Shown here in pieces: positions 24,240 through 34,690 of a stretch of DNA of 64,000 nt (positions within the stretch are counted from its first letter, which is position 1; each line of letters starts with the position of its first letter). Made by a program: the position numbers and the translations under genes. Source of the DNA: Mesostigma viride (lineage: Eukaryota; Streptophyta; Mesostigmatophyceae; Mesostigmatales; Mesostigmataceae); contig RPFO01000667.1 in the NCBI GenBank assembly GCA_009746045.1, forward strand, positions 5,556,719 to 5,620,718. The letters run 5' to 3'. The notes beneath the pieces were generated by a model. The model was not told the DNA's origin, searched no databases, and saw nothing but the letters and a program-made list of their open reading frames with translations.

Positions 24240-25260
24240 GTTCTCTCACCTTGCTTACTCTGAGGATGATGATCTCATTAACATTGCATGCATGGGATGG
24301 CAGCCAGGGCATAATTGACTTTGAGGCAGCAACCTTACTGTCCTCCCAACACCCTGTACTGGAACCTTACATAAAAGCACTAACCCCCACTGTTGACAAC
24401 TCCATTGATATCAAGGAGCTTGCTCACCAGCTGCACCTAGCCATGGGTCATGAAACAGTGGCTGAGGAACTGGCCAGACGGCTGGGGGGTAGTAGCATAG
24501 GTAAACCACTCAGAAATGCAGTAAAACTGGCTAGACAACACTGTCGAGAATGCCCAAAACCTCAAAAATGGCATACTGCAACTCCCTCCACCACTAGAGC
24601 TAGGCATGCATGATAGTGGGGGATGTAATGCACATCAACAAAGATGTCCAACCCTACCTGATCCTAAAAGACTCATGGTCCAGGTTCACAGTCATGGAAC
24701 CCCTATCTGGCATGTCTGCCGGGCAGCTACGTGTGGCACCCATGATTGCTTTACCCAGATTCTACCCAGTTGACAGAATTTTGCTTGATCAACAATTTTC
24801 TTGTCTGACTGACCTGGAAGGGTGTGAAGCAATAGAGATTGCTGGGCTGGAAGATCATGAGGGTCAGGGGGTCATTGAAAGAACCATCAGATCTGTCAAA
24901 AACCTACTAGCCAAAAATCCCTCCAAGGATGCTACTTCAGGGGTCTATTGTGACAGGGCACTCTGGTGTCATGAAATGTGCTGACAACCCTAAACATGAG
25001 ACCTGTCCTGCATGCCAAGTGGGGTGAGGTAATCCCAGAAGGACTGCAGGCATGCAGGTGTATATCCCCCAGAGGTGATAGCACTGTACAACACTGCACG
25101 TGCACAAACCTCAGCAAAACTGGCAGAAAAAGATAAAACCCATCCCAGGCCAGTATTCCAAAAAGGTGATCAAGTCCTCTACTACAAGCGAGAGTGCCTT
25201 CACAACCTGGGGATAGCTTAACCAGGCACGAGGTAGCTGGTCTGGAAGCACATCAGACCC
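24240..25260 (+). pseudogene. Copia-like integrase
   Basis: The N-terminal HHCC zinc region reads HLAMGH...CREC (24428-24555). The catalytic core in the next frame has GDVMHI (first Asp, 24619), RILLDQQFS (second Asp, near 24780) and EGQGVIERTIRSVKNLL (Glu, near 24860-24905). A C-terminal piece reads FQKGDQVLYYKRE (25160-25195). Integrase inserts the cDNA. Frameshifts near 24600 and 25000 and a TAG near 25220 break it. Confidence 0.8.
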
Positions 25261-25379
25261 AAGGCACCAAATTGTCTGCCAACCCTCCCGCTCTGAGGTC
25301 AAGATTGGCAGTCGCCTTGCAAGCACTACACAGGTCACATAAGCAACAAGCTGCTGTGGCCGAAGGGCTGGCAAAAGTC

Positions 25380-25720
25380 TCAGCTGTGTGCACTAGTCAG
25401 GACCCCTGGACCCTGGCAATAGACACTCAGGCACAGGTCAGTGTGATCAGTGCACAAGCCATCCCTGGTCTTGAGATTGCACCTTCTCCTTGGGCACGGG
25501 TGCAGGATTTCTCAGGCCAAAGCTCACTGGATGTAGTGGGACAAGTGTTAATTCCTATACTTGGTATTCAGACACCCTTCCAGGTGGTGGCAGGGTACTC
25601 TTGTAACACCTTGTTGGGGGACCTTTTGTATCCTATCCTGGGGTGCTTATCTCAGCTAATGAGCTCAGTATCACAGGGGTGGGTGCAGTTCCTCTGGACC
25701 ACTTTAAAATCCCTCTCTCC
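25380..25720 (+). pseudogene. Retropepsin-like aspartic protease, downstream of integrase
   Basis: The frame reads WTLAIDTQAQVSVISAQAIP (25408-25467), then DVVGQVLIPILG and, near 25600, NTLLGDLL. This is the retropepsin layout of an active-site loop (DTGA-like, here DTQA), a glycine-containing flap region and a terminal LLG. The Gly-to-Gln change in the active site should inactivate it. In ordinary copia elements the protease precedes integrase; here it follows the integrase C-terminal piece. A frameshift occurs at about 25640. Confidence 0.7.
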
Positions 25721-25959
25721 AGTATTGTCCCTGGTATGGATGCTGTCATCAAGGCAGTCAACACTCAGTATGCACCAGGGGAGATCCCTGATCTGGACAA
25801 GTTAGTGCACAGCCAGTTCCTCCATCCCTCCCAGCTGGCCTTTGGGCTGGGTAAGTGGGACATAGCCATGCACTCACCCCAACAAATCTCGCACGTCATA
25901 CAGGAATGCAAAACACAAAAATGGTTTACCAAGTGGCTGATGGCCATTGTCCACCAAGC

Positions 25960-26850
25960 CACTGAGGCAGGAATGGGTCCTGCCCAACCCCCAAAACCCT
26001 CAATACAAACCGCCTGTCACCCCTTCATGGGATGTGCCAGAGGGATCCAAAAAGCTCAGATTAAAATTTGTTCTCAAACAAAAACCACAAAAAGTGGGCT
26101 CCCCAATTTTCCATGCCAGACCATGTGTCACAGAATTAAAGGGGACCTCCACACTGCCAAAAGGGGAAACTTACACTCCTGGGCTGCAACAAACCTCACT
26201 CATGAATCAGGATCATGCTCTCCCTATTCCTCCACAACCTCAATGCAGGCCAAGACTTTGTCTGCAAAGCCACTGATATTAAAAGGGCCTTCCTCAGGGG
26301 GGACCCAGAAAAGGCTGAATCTGTGTGGAAAGGGAAGGTGTACGTGGTAGACACCCCAGCTGTGTGGAAACCTTACATTGATGAGCCCCACCTTATCATC
26401 AACATTGGGGTGGAAGGGCTTGTCAGTGCCCCCAAAATTTTCAGAGACTCAGCAGAGGAAGTATTCAAAAAGCTCAAGGCCACGTATGATGACCTGGACC
26501 CATGCTTTTTTGTTGTACCCACCCCCTCTGGACTGCTGTTCTTTGTGTGGCATGGAGATGACCAACTCATTTGTGGGCCTTAGAGAGCTGAGGTGGAAAA
26601 ATTTATTCAGCAGGTCCAGGAATCATATGAGATTGGCAAACAGGTGGAATTGAGCACAACCGGCCCCATCCAGTTCTGTGGCATCATGTTGCAGCTGCAC
26701 AGGCAGCAGGATCAGTGGGTCTGCTCTCTCTCTCCTCCTGCAGAATATATTCAAGATTGTCTAGATCTGCTGCAACACAACTACCTCCCCCTACACATGT
26801 GTGCCACTGTTCAGGGTGGTGGTCAGCCATCTGTGGGGCTCCCTTAGCTG
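25960..26850 (+). pseudogene. Copia-like reverse transcriptase
   Basis: Finger region: KLRLKFVLKQKP..., HARPCVTELKGT, GETYTPGL (26050-26190). After a frameshift, motif A is ATDIKRAFLRGD (26264-26300), followed by VWKPYID and GLVSAPKIF. The catalytic box is FVWHGDDQLICGP (26543-26581), HGDD in place of the copia YVDD. TAG follows at 26581, and the connection region continues in another frame. It matches the second element at 62.4-63.4 kb motif by motif. Confidence 0.85.
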
Positions 26851-27389
26851 TCATCAGCAGGGTCACCCATGATGTTCTAGTCAAAATCAAATGCAGTCAA
26901 ATCCTCGATGGTCTGAATCTGATGGAAGACATTCACATCCACAGTGTCATGGATAGCTCCATGGAGAGCAGAACGATCAATCAGATGGGGGCAGCCTCGG
27001 GAATCAGGGCTGTTTTTCTCACCAACAGGTCAGATTACATGTCCCTCACTTCCTGGTACAGCAGACTACACCGCAGAAAACCTGGCAGCAGCAACTCAGC
27101 TGAATGTCGTGCTGTGGTGTCTGCTGCATTGCATGCACGTTCCCTGCAGCACATGCTCACCTGGTTACAAACCCAGGCAGGCAGCACATGTAATGTCATC
27201 TCACATCTCTATACTGACAGCTACTCTGTGATCAGTTTTCTAACCAAGAACTCTGTTTCTGCTGCTGTCCACACTGACCTGGATTGGGTGATCCTCAAAC
27301 AGGAGGCCACTTACTTTTCCAGCTGGACTCATGTGGACGATGAGGACAACCCAGCAGACGCCCTAACGAAGCTGCGGGATGCTGCTTGA
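26840..27389 (+). CDS. Copia-like RNase H domain
   Basis: Motifs: HSVMDSSMESRTINQM (catalytic Asp), SWYSRLHRRKPGSSNSAECR (Glu), LYTDSYSVISFLTKN (Asp) and a C-terminal NPADALTKLRDAA, the usual end of copia pol. It removes the RNA strand during reverse transcription. This last segment is open to TGA at 27387. It is cut off from RT by the upstream stop and frameshift. Confidence 0.85.
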
Positions 27390-27829
27390 CTACAGTACCA
27401 GCTCCTCTTTGAAAACATGAACCCCTATGGGATCAGAGTCAGTGTATGAATAAATGTATGGCCACAGCTCAGTACACAACCACCACACCCCCCTACCACA
27501 GCGATAGCTGCTGGGCGCCATAAAATTCAACACATTTTTGCTGTGGGGTGTGAGTGCTGACTAGGTCAGATTTCTATCCATTTGAAGCTTGAGGGCACAA
27601 GCCTTGTATCCACTTTATTTTATGTGTGCTCCAATACCTGGCAAACCAAACCAGCCAGCTGTGTACACCTTATTTAATGTGCAATCTAACACCTGGCCAG
27701 AACAGCCAGCTGTAACCAACCTGGCTCAACCAGCCATGTCTCTTTTGTACCCCTAATCAACTTAAAAACAATAACAATAATGTTGGGGGTGCAGACCTGC
27801 ATAAGAAATAAAGAATAAAACAATACTGG
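27390..27829 (+). other. Copia-like 3' untranslated region
   Basis: 440 bp between the pol stop and the 3' LTR. It repeats the phrase ACACCTGGC..AACCAGCC two or three times. The purine stretch AAGAAATAAAGAATAAAACA just before the LTR is the likely polypurine tract. Confidence 0.6.
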
Positions 27830-28314
27830 AGTTAGTCTCCATGCTTTGCTGCAGACTAAGTCTCAAAGGCATTGTGAATACAACGTATGAATAAGCCTTG
27901 TAAACCTACGTTGGTATGTGAATATAAATACCACGTGGGCTATGCAGATAGGAATGCTAGTCGAGTCGCATACGTTTCCCTAGATAGGTACTTTGGGTAC
28001 TGGGGTACGTGACAGATGTCAGTACCCAATATACGTAGTGTCCTGTCATTGGACGGTACTAGAGTATCCTAGATAGGGATCGTACTGCAGCGTGCATTGA
28101 TCTGTGATCACACGATGCAGTGACTAGACTGCTACCTGTCATCGTGCGGCCTCGGGCCAACGGTCTGCACCCAACGGTCACTGGCGGCGCGGCCAGTGAG
28201 AGGAACGTTGATAAAGGGTAAACCTATTTTCTAATGAACCAAGCAATTCATTGCTCACAGCTCACAGTGCTCTCAATTAGCATTATACCAAGGTATCACA
28301 TTCGTTTCCTAACT
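27830..28314 (+). repeat. 3' LTR of copia-like element
   Basis: 485 bp, same termini as the 5' LTR (AGTTAG...CTAACT), followed directly by the target duplicate GCCAT (28315-28319). It differs from the 5' LTR by small indels (for example GACTAAGTC against GACTATAAGTC) and substitutions. Confidence 0.95.
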
Positions 28315-28672
28315 GCCATGGGGCCCCTGACCTCCGCCTTCTTCAAGGAGCTACTAGTGTTGCCGGCTCCGGGAGGACCGGCTGGACCTGGAGGGCCAGC
28401 GGGCCCCATGGTCGGCGCGGACCTGGACGTCATATTGGCGTCAGCGCTTGTCGGTGGCGCTGACTCGGGCCATGGCTGACATCATGCTCCGCCGTACGCG
28501 GGCTGATTTTGCGGTGCAGCAGGGCTATTAGGTTCCTCCCGTTAGGCGTTTCCATTGGTCTTATCGTAGTATAGAGCTTTGACATGGCTCTGTATATAGG
28601 TTTATAGCTGGGCGTTTGCTTTGGTTTGAGTGATTTCACTCAGACTGCTGTAAGTAATTATATTTTTATAAT
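28315..28672 (+). pseudogene. RLE LINE copy, downstream half
   Basis: It continues the LINE interrupted at 17924 (MGPLTSAFFKE...), with a small insertion after KE. It carries the 3' UTR and the tail ending TATAATATATATTCA, where the next LINE copy begins. Confidence 0.9.
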
Positions 28673-29041
28673 ATATATTCATCTACCTCTCTTGCTGACG
28701 AGCTCAAGAACCAGCTTCTTACCCTCATGGGCCTGGTAGGTGAGGTAGCACTGAGCGGGTGCCACCGCCTTCCCCACTCACGGGACAAGGCGGCTCCCCC
28801 ACCAGTCCTACTCACCTTCCCCTCCCCTGAGGATAAGCAGCGGTTCCTCTCTCGTCGCAAGCGGTTGCACGACCTCACCTGGACGCTGGATGACGACCTC
28901 ACCCCCGCTCAGCAACAGCAGCGACGCGACCTGCGGCCGGCATACCTCCGCCATAAGCAGGACCCCCAGAAGCCCAAGGTGTACTGGAGGGGCGGGGACC
29001 TGATGATCAACCACAAGATGTGGACGCCCCCAGCGGGCTAG
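28673..29041 (+). pseudogene. LINE ORF1 C-terminal fragment
   Basis: A 122-residue open stretch to TAG: LADELKNQLLTLMGLVGEV, then LDDDLTPAQQQQRRDLRPAY and VYWRGGDLMINHKMWTPPAG. It is the same C-terminal domain as the full ORF1 at 32534-33919, 5'-truncated at the ATATATTCA junction. Confidence 0.8.
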
Positions 29042-29555
29042 AATAGCAATAGCCCTAGATTGTAACCATTGGCGTCACAGTCTGCCGCTACGGCAGCCAT
29101 GCCTAGAATGTTTGCCTAGCTGTGCCAACACACCTAGTCACGTGCCGCCAACGCACGGTACACAACCAGCCATAGCCTTAGCCTATAGTCCTAGTACAGC
29201 CATGCTACGCCCTGGCTATGTTTAGCCAAGCCATGCCTATAATGGGACCCCCCCATGGATGTTGCCATGCTATGCCATGCAGAGAGATGCTCTCTGTCGA
29301 GAAGCCATGTCCTAGCTCTTGTATAGCCATGATGATCTTCCTCCCCCGTGCCAGGATCCCCCCCTTAGGCGGGTTGAACCTGAGACAGCATGGTGGTGCG
29401 GGTGCCCTGGTGCACCTAGAGCACGGGTAGCTTACATTCCCACCCTTGCCTGAAGTAGCCTAGGATGTATTTAAAGCCATATGCCCCTTCTCAGGGATAT
29501 GTGCTACATTGACTCCCAACGGAGTGATGTTGATAATAATAATAATAATAATATT
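29042..29555 (+). mobile_element. 3' UTR and (AAT)n tail of ORF1-only LINE
   Basis: The ORF1 stop is followed directly by the family 3' UTR with CATATGCCCCTTCTCAGGGA, GTGCTACATTGACTCCCAAC and a (AAT)n tail. No ORF2 lies between. A CCATGCxTAG-rich stretch (29090-29290) has a loose repeat character. Confidence 0.8.
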
Positions 29556-30145
29556 CATCTATCTAGCGGCGCCTGCTGCTAGTAGGGCACTTAGCTCGCA
29601 CCAACCAGGTAGCTACACCTCACGTGGCCCCCCCACGGGGCTGCGCCCAGCTCAGCCTGGCCGGCACCTCCGTCCTTACGTGGGCCGGGCCCAGCAATGC
29701 TCGCCGCCGCAAGGCCCGCACGTAAATCAAAGAACAGCTAGTCGCAGACATGGCGGGGGGCCGGGCTAGGTCTCTCCGTGATTTGGAACAAGATGATCGG
29801 GACAAGGCCATTGAGTGGGCCGGCCCAGGTTATAGATCGAGGACAACGAGCCCCCTCCCGTGGGGAAGCGCCCGCGTGTGCAAACATATACTGATATGGG
29901 AGCTACAGTAGGCCGGCCGATGCAAACAGTATGGGAGGCCGATTTCTGGCCTGCGCTGGTTGTCTCGTTGATATGGGAGGCACGCCAGACAGGTCCCCTA
30001 GGGTAGAGCGCTTAGACTACTGTTGTTGTGGATAGATGTTGTAGATAGATGTTGTAGATAGATGTTGTAGATAGATTAGACCGGTAGGACTGTTTGCATC
30101 CATCCATTCATCCATCGGGGTTAATGCTCCGTGACTCCCCGACGG
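29556..30145 (+). pseudogene. 5'-truncated RTE LINE C-terminus and 3' end
   Basis: The frames contain LARTNQVATPH, then LEQDDRDKAIEWAGPGYRSR, the C-terminal part after the GHLART motif of RTE ORF2, and the 3' end CCCCTCCCGTGGGGAAGCGC shared with 5727. Three direct GATAGATGTTGTA repeats (about 30030-30070) precede the 3' terminus. Confidence 0.7.
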
Positions 30146-30156
30146 GAGCACAAGTC

Positions 30157-30217
30157 TAATTAATTAATTAATTAATTAATTAATTAATTAATTAATTAAT
30201 TAATTAATTAATTAATA
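30157..30217. repeat. (TTAA)n microsatellite
   Basis: About 60 bp of pure AATT/TTAA repeats, probably the tail of the preceding LINE, followed by CTAGTATATATATTCA. Confidence 0.95.
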
Positions 30218-30234
30218 CTAGTATATATATTCAG

Positions 30235-31218
30235 GCTGAGATCCAGCAGGCCTGTTCTCCCGTCCGTGCCGCTCAGGCGGTACAGCGCCACCTCCCTCGC
30301 GGCACTCCCTCGGTCGCCTCCGTTCAATCTCCCGCCGCATTCCCTGCTCGCGTCATCGATAAACACCAGAAAACCTACGCGGGTATTCTGCACACGGCTG
30401 ATTGGATTGCTCTTTTCGCGGACCTCAACGCCCAGGGACGTGCGTGGCTGTTCTCGCTTTCCTTGCGGAGTGTGGGCTCGGCGTACCTTCGTGCTCTTCC
30501 CATGGCCCCCCCATTCGCCTTGGCTCCCAGCCACTACTCGGTGGCGCTCCGGCACCAGCTATTTGCCCCGCAGCCTCTTGTTCCGGCCGGGCGGCCTTGT
30601 GGTAGCTGTGGGCAGCCGCTGGATCCCACGGGGACTCACTACCTTGCCTGCATGGGGGGCCAACAGAATCAGAATTGGTATTTGTATTTGCACACTGTCC
30701 TCCTGACGGTGGTGCTCGCCATGATTCGGTCGGTTTTCCCCCACGCGAACATCCGGTCCGAGGATGCGGATGGCGCTGCCTTCTATTCCCCCAACCACCG
30801 GCCTGACATCGTGGTGCTGGACTTTGAGGGGGGTGGCCGGCATCTGCTTATTGACGTTTCGGTGGCGCGGCCCTTGGCTCTTAGCCACGTGGCTGGGGCC
30901 TCCCTCACGGCAGGTTACACGGCGGACCGGGCGGAGCGGGCCAAGCTCCTGGCCTACGGCGACGTCGGGCACCATCGTGTGGTGCCCTTTGTCCTGGAGG
31001 AGTTTGGGGCCATGGGGCCCCTGACCTCCGCCTTCTTCAAGGAGTGTTGCCGGCTCCGGGAGGACCGGCTGGACCTGGAGGGCCAGCGGGCCCCATGGTC
31101 GGCGCGGACCTGGACGTCATATTGGCGTCAGCGCTTGTCGGTGGCGCTGACTCGGGCCATGGCTGACATCATGCTCCGCCGTACGCGGGCTGATTTTGCG
31201 GTGCAGCAGGGCTATTAG
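30235..31218 (+). CDS. RLE-type LINE ORF, C-terminal 327 residues
   Basis: One uninterrupted frame runs from the 5' truncation point (just after ATATATTCA) to TAG at 31216. It has a CCHC-type zinc finger CGSCGQPLDPTGTHYLAC (about residues 122-139). The restriction-like endonuclease core follows: HRPDIVVLDFEGGG, then LLIDVSVARPL (about residues 189-212). This is the R-PD...D arrangement of R2-like endonucleases, which nick the target DNA. The C-terminus is MADIMLRRTRADFAVQQGY. The reverse transcriptase part is missing. It is the best-preserved of five copies in the window. Confidence 0.85.
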   Translation, partial: AEIQQACSPVRAAQAVQRHLPRGTPSVASVQSPAAFPARVIDKHQKTYAGILHTADWIALFADLNAQGRAWLFSLSLRSVGSAYLRALPMAPPFALAPSHYSVALRHQLFAPQPLVPAGRPCGSCGQPLDPTGTHYLACMGGQQNQNWYLYLHTVLLTVVLAMIRSVFPHANIRSEDADGAAFYSPNHRPDIVVLDFEGGGRHLLIDVSVARPLALSHVAGASLTAGYTADRAERAKLLAYGDVGHHRVVPFVLEEFGAMGPLTSAFFKECCRLREDRLDLEGQRAPWSARTWTSYWRQRLSVALTRAMADIMLRRTRADFAVQQGY

Positions 31219-31370
31219 GTTCCTCCCGTTAGGCGTTTCCATTGGTCTTATCGTAGTATAGAGCTTTGACATGGCTCTGTATATAGGTTTATAGCTGGGC
31301 GTTTGCTTTGGTTTGAGTGATTTCACTCTGCTGTAAGTAATTATATTTTTAATATATATTCAGGCCACAG
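31219..31370 (+). mobile_element. RLE LINE 3' UTR and tail
   Basis: Starts GTTCCTCCCGTTAGGCGTTT and ends GCTGTAAGTAATTATATTTT then TAATATATATTCA. The same 3' UTR is found at 28530-28672 and, inverted, at 17190-17340. Confidence 0.9.
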
Positions 31371-31700
31371 GTCGCGTCGCTGCTGCTGCTGAGCGGGGCC
31401 AGTTGACCGGGTCGTCGTCCAGCGTCCAGGTGAGGTCGTGCAACCTCTTGCGACGAGACAGGAACCGCTGCTTGTCCCCGGGGGAGGGGAAGCGGAGCAG
31501 GACTGGTGGCCGGGGGAGCCGCCTTGTCCCGTGAGTGCATGGGGATCAAAGGCGGTGGTGACCCGCTCAGTTCTACCTCACCTACCCGACCAGGCGCATG
31601 AGGGTAAGAAGCTGGTCCTTTGAGGTCGTCAGCAAGTGTGGTTGACGTCTCACCTGGCTTCTGGGGGAAGCAACGCCGCAGCACCACTCGGCATTCGCGG
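31371..31700 (-). pseudogene. LINE ORF1 fragment (minus)
   Basis: Minus-strand pieces correspond to the ORF1 C-terminal region (GEVELSGSPPPLIP, SSQEVARPHLDAGR in shifted frames). It is frameshifted and truncated at both ends. Confidence 0.6.
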
Positions 31701-32078
31701 CGAGCGCGGTCAATTAATGGCCTCCCGTTGTTTCGGGCCTGGCGAAGGTCCTCAAGCTCCTGGAGGCTGGAGTTTCGTAGCGATGGCGTCTGTGGTCAAG
31801 GCAGTCGCTGACCGCACGGTCAGTAAGCACCGCGCCAGGAGGCACCGTGCAACGATGCTCCTGCAATGATGCTCCAGCTGGATGCCTAGAATAGGGCACA
31901 CGTTTTGCAATGCAAAAAGCAACAAGATCCTCCGGCACCCGGTAGCCTTTGGTCGCTATCTGCCAGCACTGTGCGTGCGTTGAAAGTGGCAAGGGCCAAG
32001 GATGCCTGCTGGCCCAACAGGGGAGAACGTAGAGTGGATAGCTGCAGAAAATCTAAATAATCTTTGAGCGATAGCTGC
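31700..32078 (-). pseudogene. LINE endonuclease N-terminal fragment (minus)
   Basis: The minus strand reads LLGQQASLALATFNARTVLA and EDLVAFCIAKRV, the same start of the AP endonuclease as at 8395-8520, then decays. It ends next to an (AATTC)n run at 32079-32100. Confidence 0.75.
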
Positions 32079-34200
32079 ATTGAATTGAATTGAATTGAAT
32101 TGTAACATAACTCCGTTGGGAGTATATGTAGCACATAGCCCTTGAGAGGGGGGGCATATGGCCTATCATACATCCTAAGCTACTTCCTGCAAGGGTGGGG
32201 ATGTAAAGGACCCTTGCTCTAGGTGCACCAGGGCACGTGCATCCCCATGATCTTCAAGCTATATGCCCAGCGAAGGGGGAGCCTGTCACATGGGGGGGAA
32301 GATCAGCATAGCTATACAAAGAAGCTAGGGCATGGCGTCTCAGCAGAGAGCTACTCCCTGCATGGGCACAGCATAACTAAATAAAGCTAGGCATCATCTG
32401 GAGTGTGGCTCATCATAGGCACACATGTACACGATTAAATAAAGCGCGTGGCTTAGCTGGGATAGGGCCTCTAAGAGGCGTACATGTACATGGCCACGGT
32501 CTATCTAGTCTACACTACTACTGCTGTATTCCCCTAAGCTGGGGCGTCTGGAGTCGCTGGGGCCGCGGTGGTCGAGGGGGTCGCCTGCCAGGGCTTGTGG
32601 CCGACGTAGATGGCCGCCCCCTTCCAGTACACCGGCTGCCCCGCCTTGGTCTGCCGGAGCTGGAGGTAGGTCGGCCATAGCTCCCGTCGCCGTTGTTGCT
32701 GCGCCACTAGGGTCAAGTCGTCGTCAAGGGTGAAGAGAGTCTTCTCGAGCCGCTTGCGGCGTCTGAGAAAATAAATCTTGTCCGCCGGGACCCGTCTTAA
32801 AGGTGAGAAGGAGCGGGGGCGGCCCTGCCTTAACCCGCGCGCGGGGAAGGCAGTGGGCGGCCAGCTCGATCTCACCAGTAAGGCCCATGCGATCAAGGAT
32901 TTCTCTCTCAAAAGCACGCGCAAGCTTCTCGGAATTCTCACCTTCCTCCATCTTGAGATTCTTGACAATGACGTTGAGGCTGCGCTTGGCGAGCTCGGCC
33001 TCCTCGCGGAGGTCAAGCGTCTGCCGTTGAAGCTGGGCTGCGACGGCGGAGGTGGTGGAGGTGGTGTGTCCGCCCAGGTGGTGATGGGAGGAGCATCGCC
33101 GGCCAGGCCAGCCGGGGCTGGCTTGGCGGCAATGTCCTTCACTGCCTGGGCGGTGAGGCCTGCGGTGTTCTGCAGGACCTCGATAGCGATGGCATTGTTC
33201 TGAAGACGCTGGTCGATGTCGAGGAGCTGGGCTTTGATGTCGGCGGTGGAGGTGGAGGTGGCAGTGGAGGTGGAGGCGAGGAGGGTGGAGGTGGAGGTGA
33301 CGGTGGTGGAGATGTGAGGGAGCTCAGTAGCCAGCGTGCCGCCCATTGCCGCCACATCTGCGGCAAGGGGGGTCACGTGCTGCTGGAAGGCTTCCGTGAG
33401 GATGGAACGGAATGTGGCTGCGGAGATGGTGGGGGCCCAGATCTCGCCGTCAGACTTCTTGAGGAGTGAGCAGAGAATCAGGTGCTGAAGGTCAGGCCGG
33501 TTGTAGTGGAGGCCCGTCAGCAGCAGATCTCGGCTTTGAAGCCTGCGGCCATTTGGCTCGAGAAGGCGATTGATGCTGTGAAGGTGGAGGCACAGCTCAA
33601 GGAGCGAGGCGTAATCCCCGAAGAAAATGCACTCCAGAGCAGTGCACGGGGCAATGTTGTACCAGTCGTAATCGTCGACATTGAAGGTTTTTAGCTTGAA
33701 ACGCGGTTCGCGTGGAAAGGATGAGCGGCTGCGTTTAGGGTCTGGCGAGGCCGATGGCGAGGCAGGAAGCCCGGGAGGGTGCTGGGCGGCCACCAGTGCG
33801 CGACTAGTGTCACCACTGCCTTCCGGCCCTGATGGCGAAGCTGCAGCCGGAGCTGCAGACGTATTTTCATTGCCGAGCGCAGCCGTCAGGCTGCGTTGCG
33901 TCGATGGGCGTTTGCTCATCGTATATTGCGTAATAGCGTCGGAAAATTATATCAGCGTGTGCGTCTTAGAAAGACAAAGCGATTGTGATATTCACGACTA
34001 AATTCGGTGCTCAAACGTGAAAGTTATGAGCGCCGCCGTCAGCCATGGCTACCTCGTGGCTCGTGGCTCGTCAATGTACAGATAGCTGCATGCAGAACAT
34101 TATTATATCAAGCGTGTTCGTCATCAAAAGACGAGTATAATGCAACCACCCCGATGAAATTTCATGGGGCATGATGCAGACGATATATTTGTAACTTTCT
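32079..34200 (-). mobile_element. ORF1-only LINE (minus), complete 5' UTR to tail
   Basis: On the minus strand: 5' region with TTTTGATGACGAACACGCTT (34106-34125), ORF1 (33919-32534), 3' UTR, the terminal motif ATGTGCTACATATACTCCCA-like (32110-32135) and the tail (AATTC)n. The stop of ORF1 is followed directly by 3' UTR with no ORF2, as in the copy at 28673-29555. Confidence 0.8.
32534..33919 (-). CDS. LINE ORF1, full length with one likely frameshift
   Basis: 461 residues open from MSKRPSTQRSLTAALG. A basic, Ser/Pro-rich N-terminus is followed by a region rich in Leu/His, a Ser/Thr-rich stretch (residues 205-230) and a predicted coiled coil (IKAQLLDIDQRLQNNAIAIE). An RRM-like part sits in the alternate frame (LNVIVKNLKMEEGENSEKLA, about 32890-32965), so a frameshift pair lies between roughly 33010 and 32790. 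The C-terminal domain is LDDDLTLVAQQQRRRELWPT and VYWKGAAIYV. By analogy with L1 ORF1 it would bind LINE RNA. Confidence 0.7.
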   Translation of the reverse strand: MSKRPSTQRSLTAALGNENTSAAPAAASPSGPEGSGDTSRALVAAQHPPGLPASPSASPDPKRSRSSFPREPRFKLKTFNVDDYDWYNIAPCTALECIFFGDYASLLELCLHLHSINRLLEPNGRRLQSRDLLLTGLHYNRPDLQHLILCSLLKKSDGEIWAPTISAATFRSILTEAFQQHVTPLAADVAAMGGTLATELPHISTTVTSTSTLLASTSTATSTSTADIKAQLLDIDQRLQNNAIAIEVLQNTAGLTAQAVKDIAAKPAPAGLAGDAPPITTWADTPPPPPPPSQPSFNGRRLTSARRPSSPSAASTSLSRISRWRKVRIPRSLRVLLREKSLIAWALLVRSSWPPTAFPARGLRQGRPRSFSPLRRVPADKIYFLRRRKRLEKTLFTLDDDLTLVAQQQRRRELWPTYLQLRQTKAGQPVYWKGAAIYVGHKPWQATPSTTAAPATPDAPA

Positions 34201-34544
34201 TTTTCTCGATATTTGTGGTATACGTACGGCGTTGCATTCTCCGCTCAGCACTGAGGTTAGCCATAGATAAAATGAGCATAGCTCACCAATCATTAATTTT
34301 CTAATTATGAGATTAGCATAGGTACTCCGTGGCATGCATGCCCATGCGCATGACACGCAAGTACTTACGGAATAAATTCTCATTGATAATAGATGAATTA
34401 TGCCGGCTGTTCCTGTGGCCTACGTCCATGCACCGACTGGTGGCATGCAGCGAGAGAAGCTAGCCTGGCGCCCTCCCTTTTTCTCATTGTGTAGAGCTAG
34501 GGGTCAGTGCATGAAGGTTAAAAAAAATAAAAATAAATTATAAT

Positions 34545-34690
34545 TAACATGACTCCGTTGGGAGATCATGTAGCACATATTCCTTGCTGGGTGGGTGGAG
34601 GTGGGCGAAGCCGCGTCGAACTAAGCTAACTCTAAACTATCGATCTAGTCTAGAAAATCCTAACTACACTACGAGTTCAGCAAAACGCCC
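34545..34690 (-). mobile_element. RTE LINE 3' end (minus)
   Basis: Inverted copy of the 11.46-11.60 kb 3' UTR: TAGTTAGGATTTTCTAGACT and ATGTGCTACATGATCTCCCA, next to an (AAT)-rich tail at 34528-34550. Confidence 0.85.
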
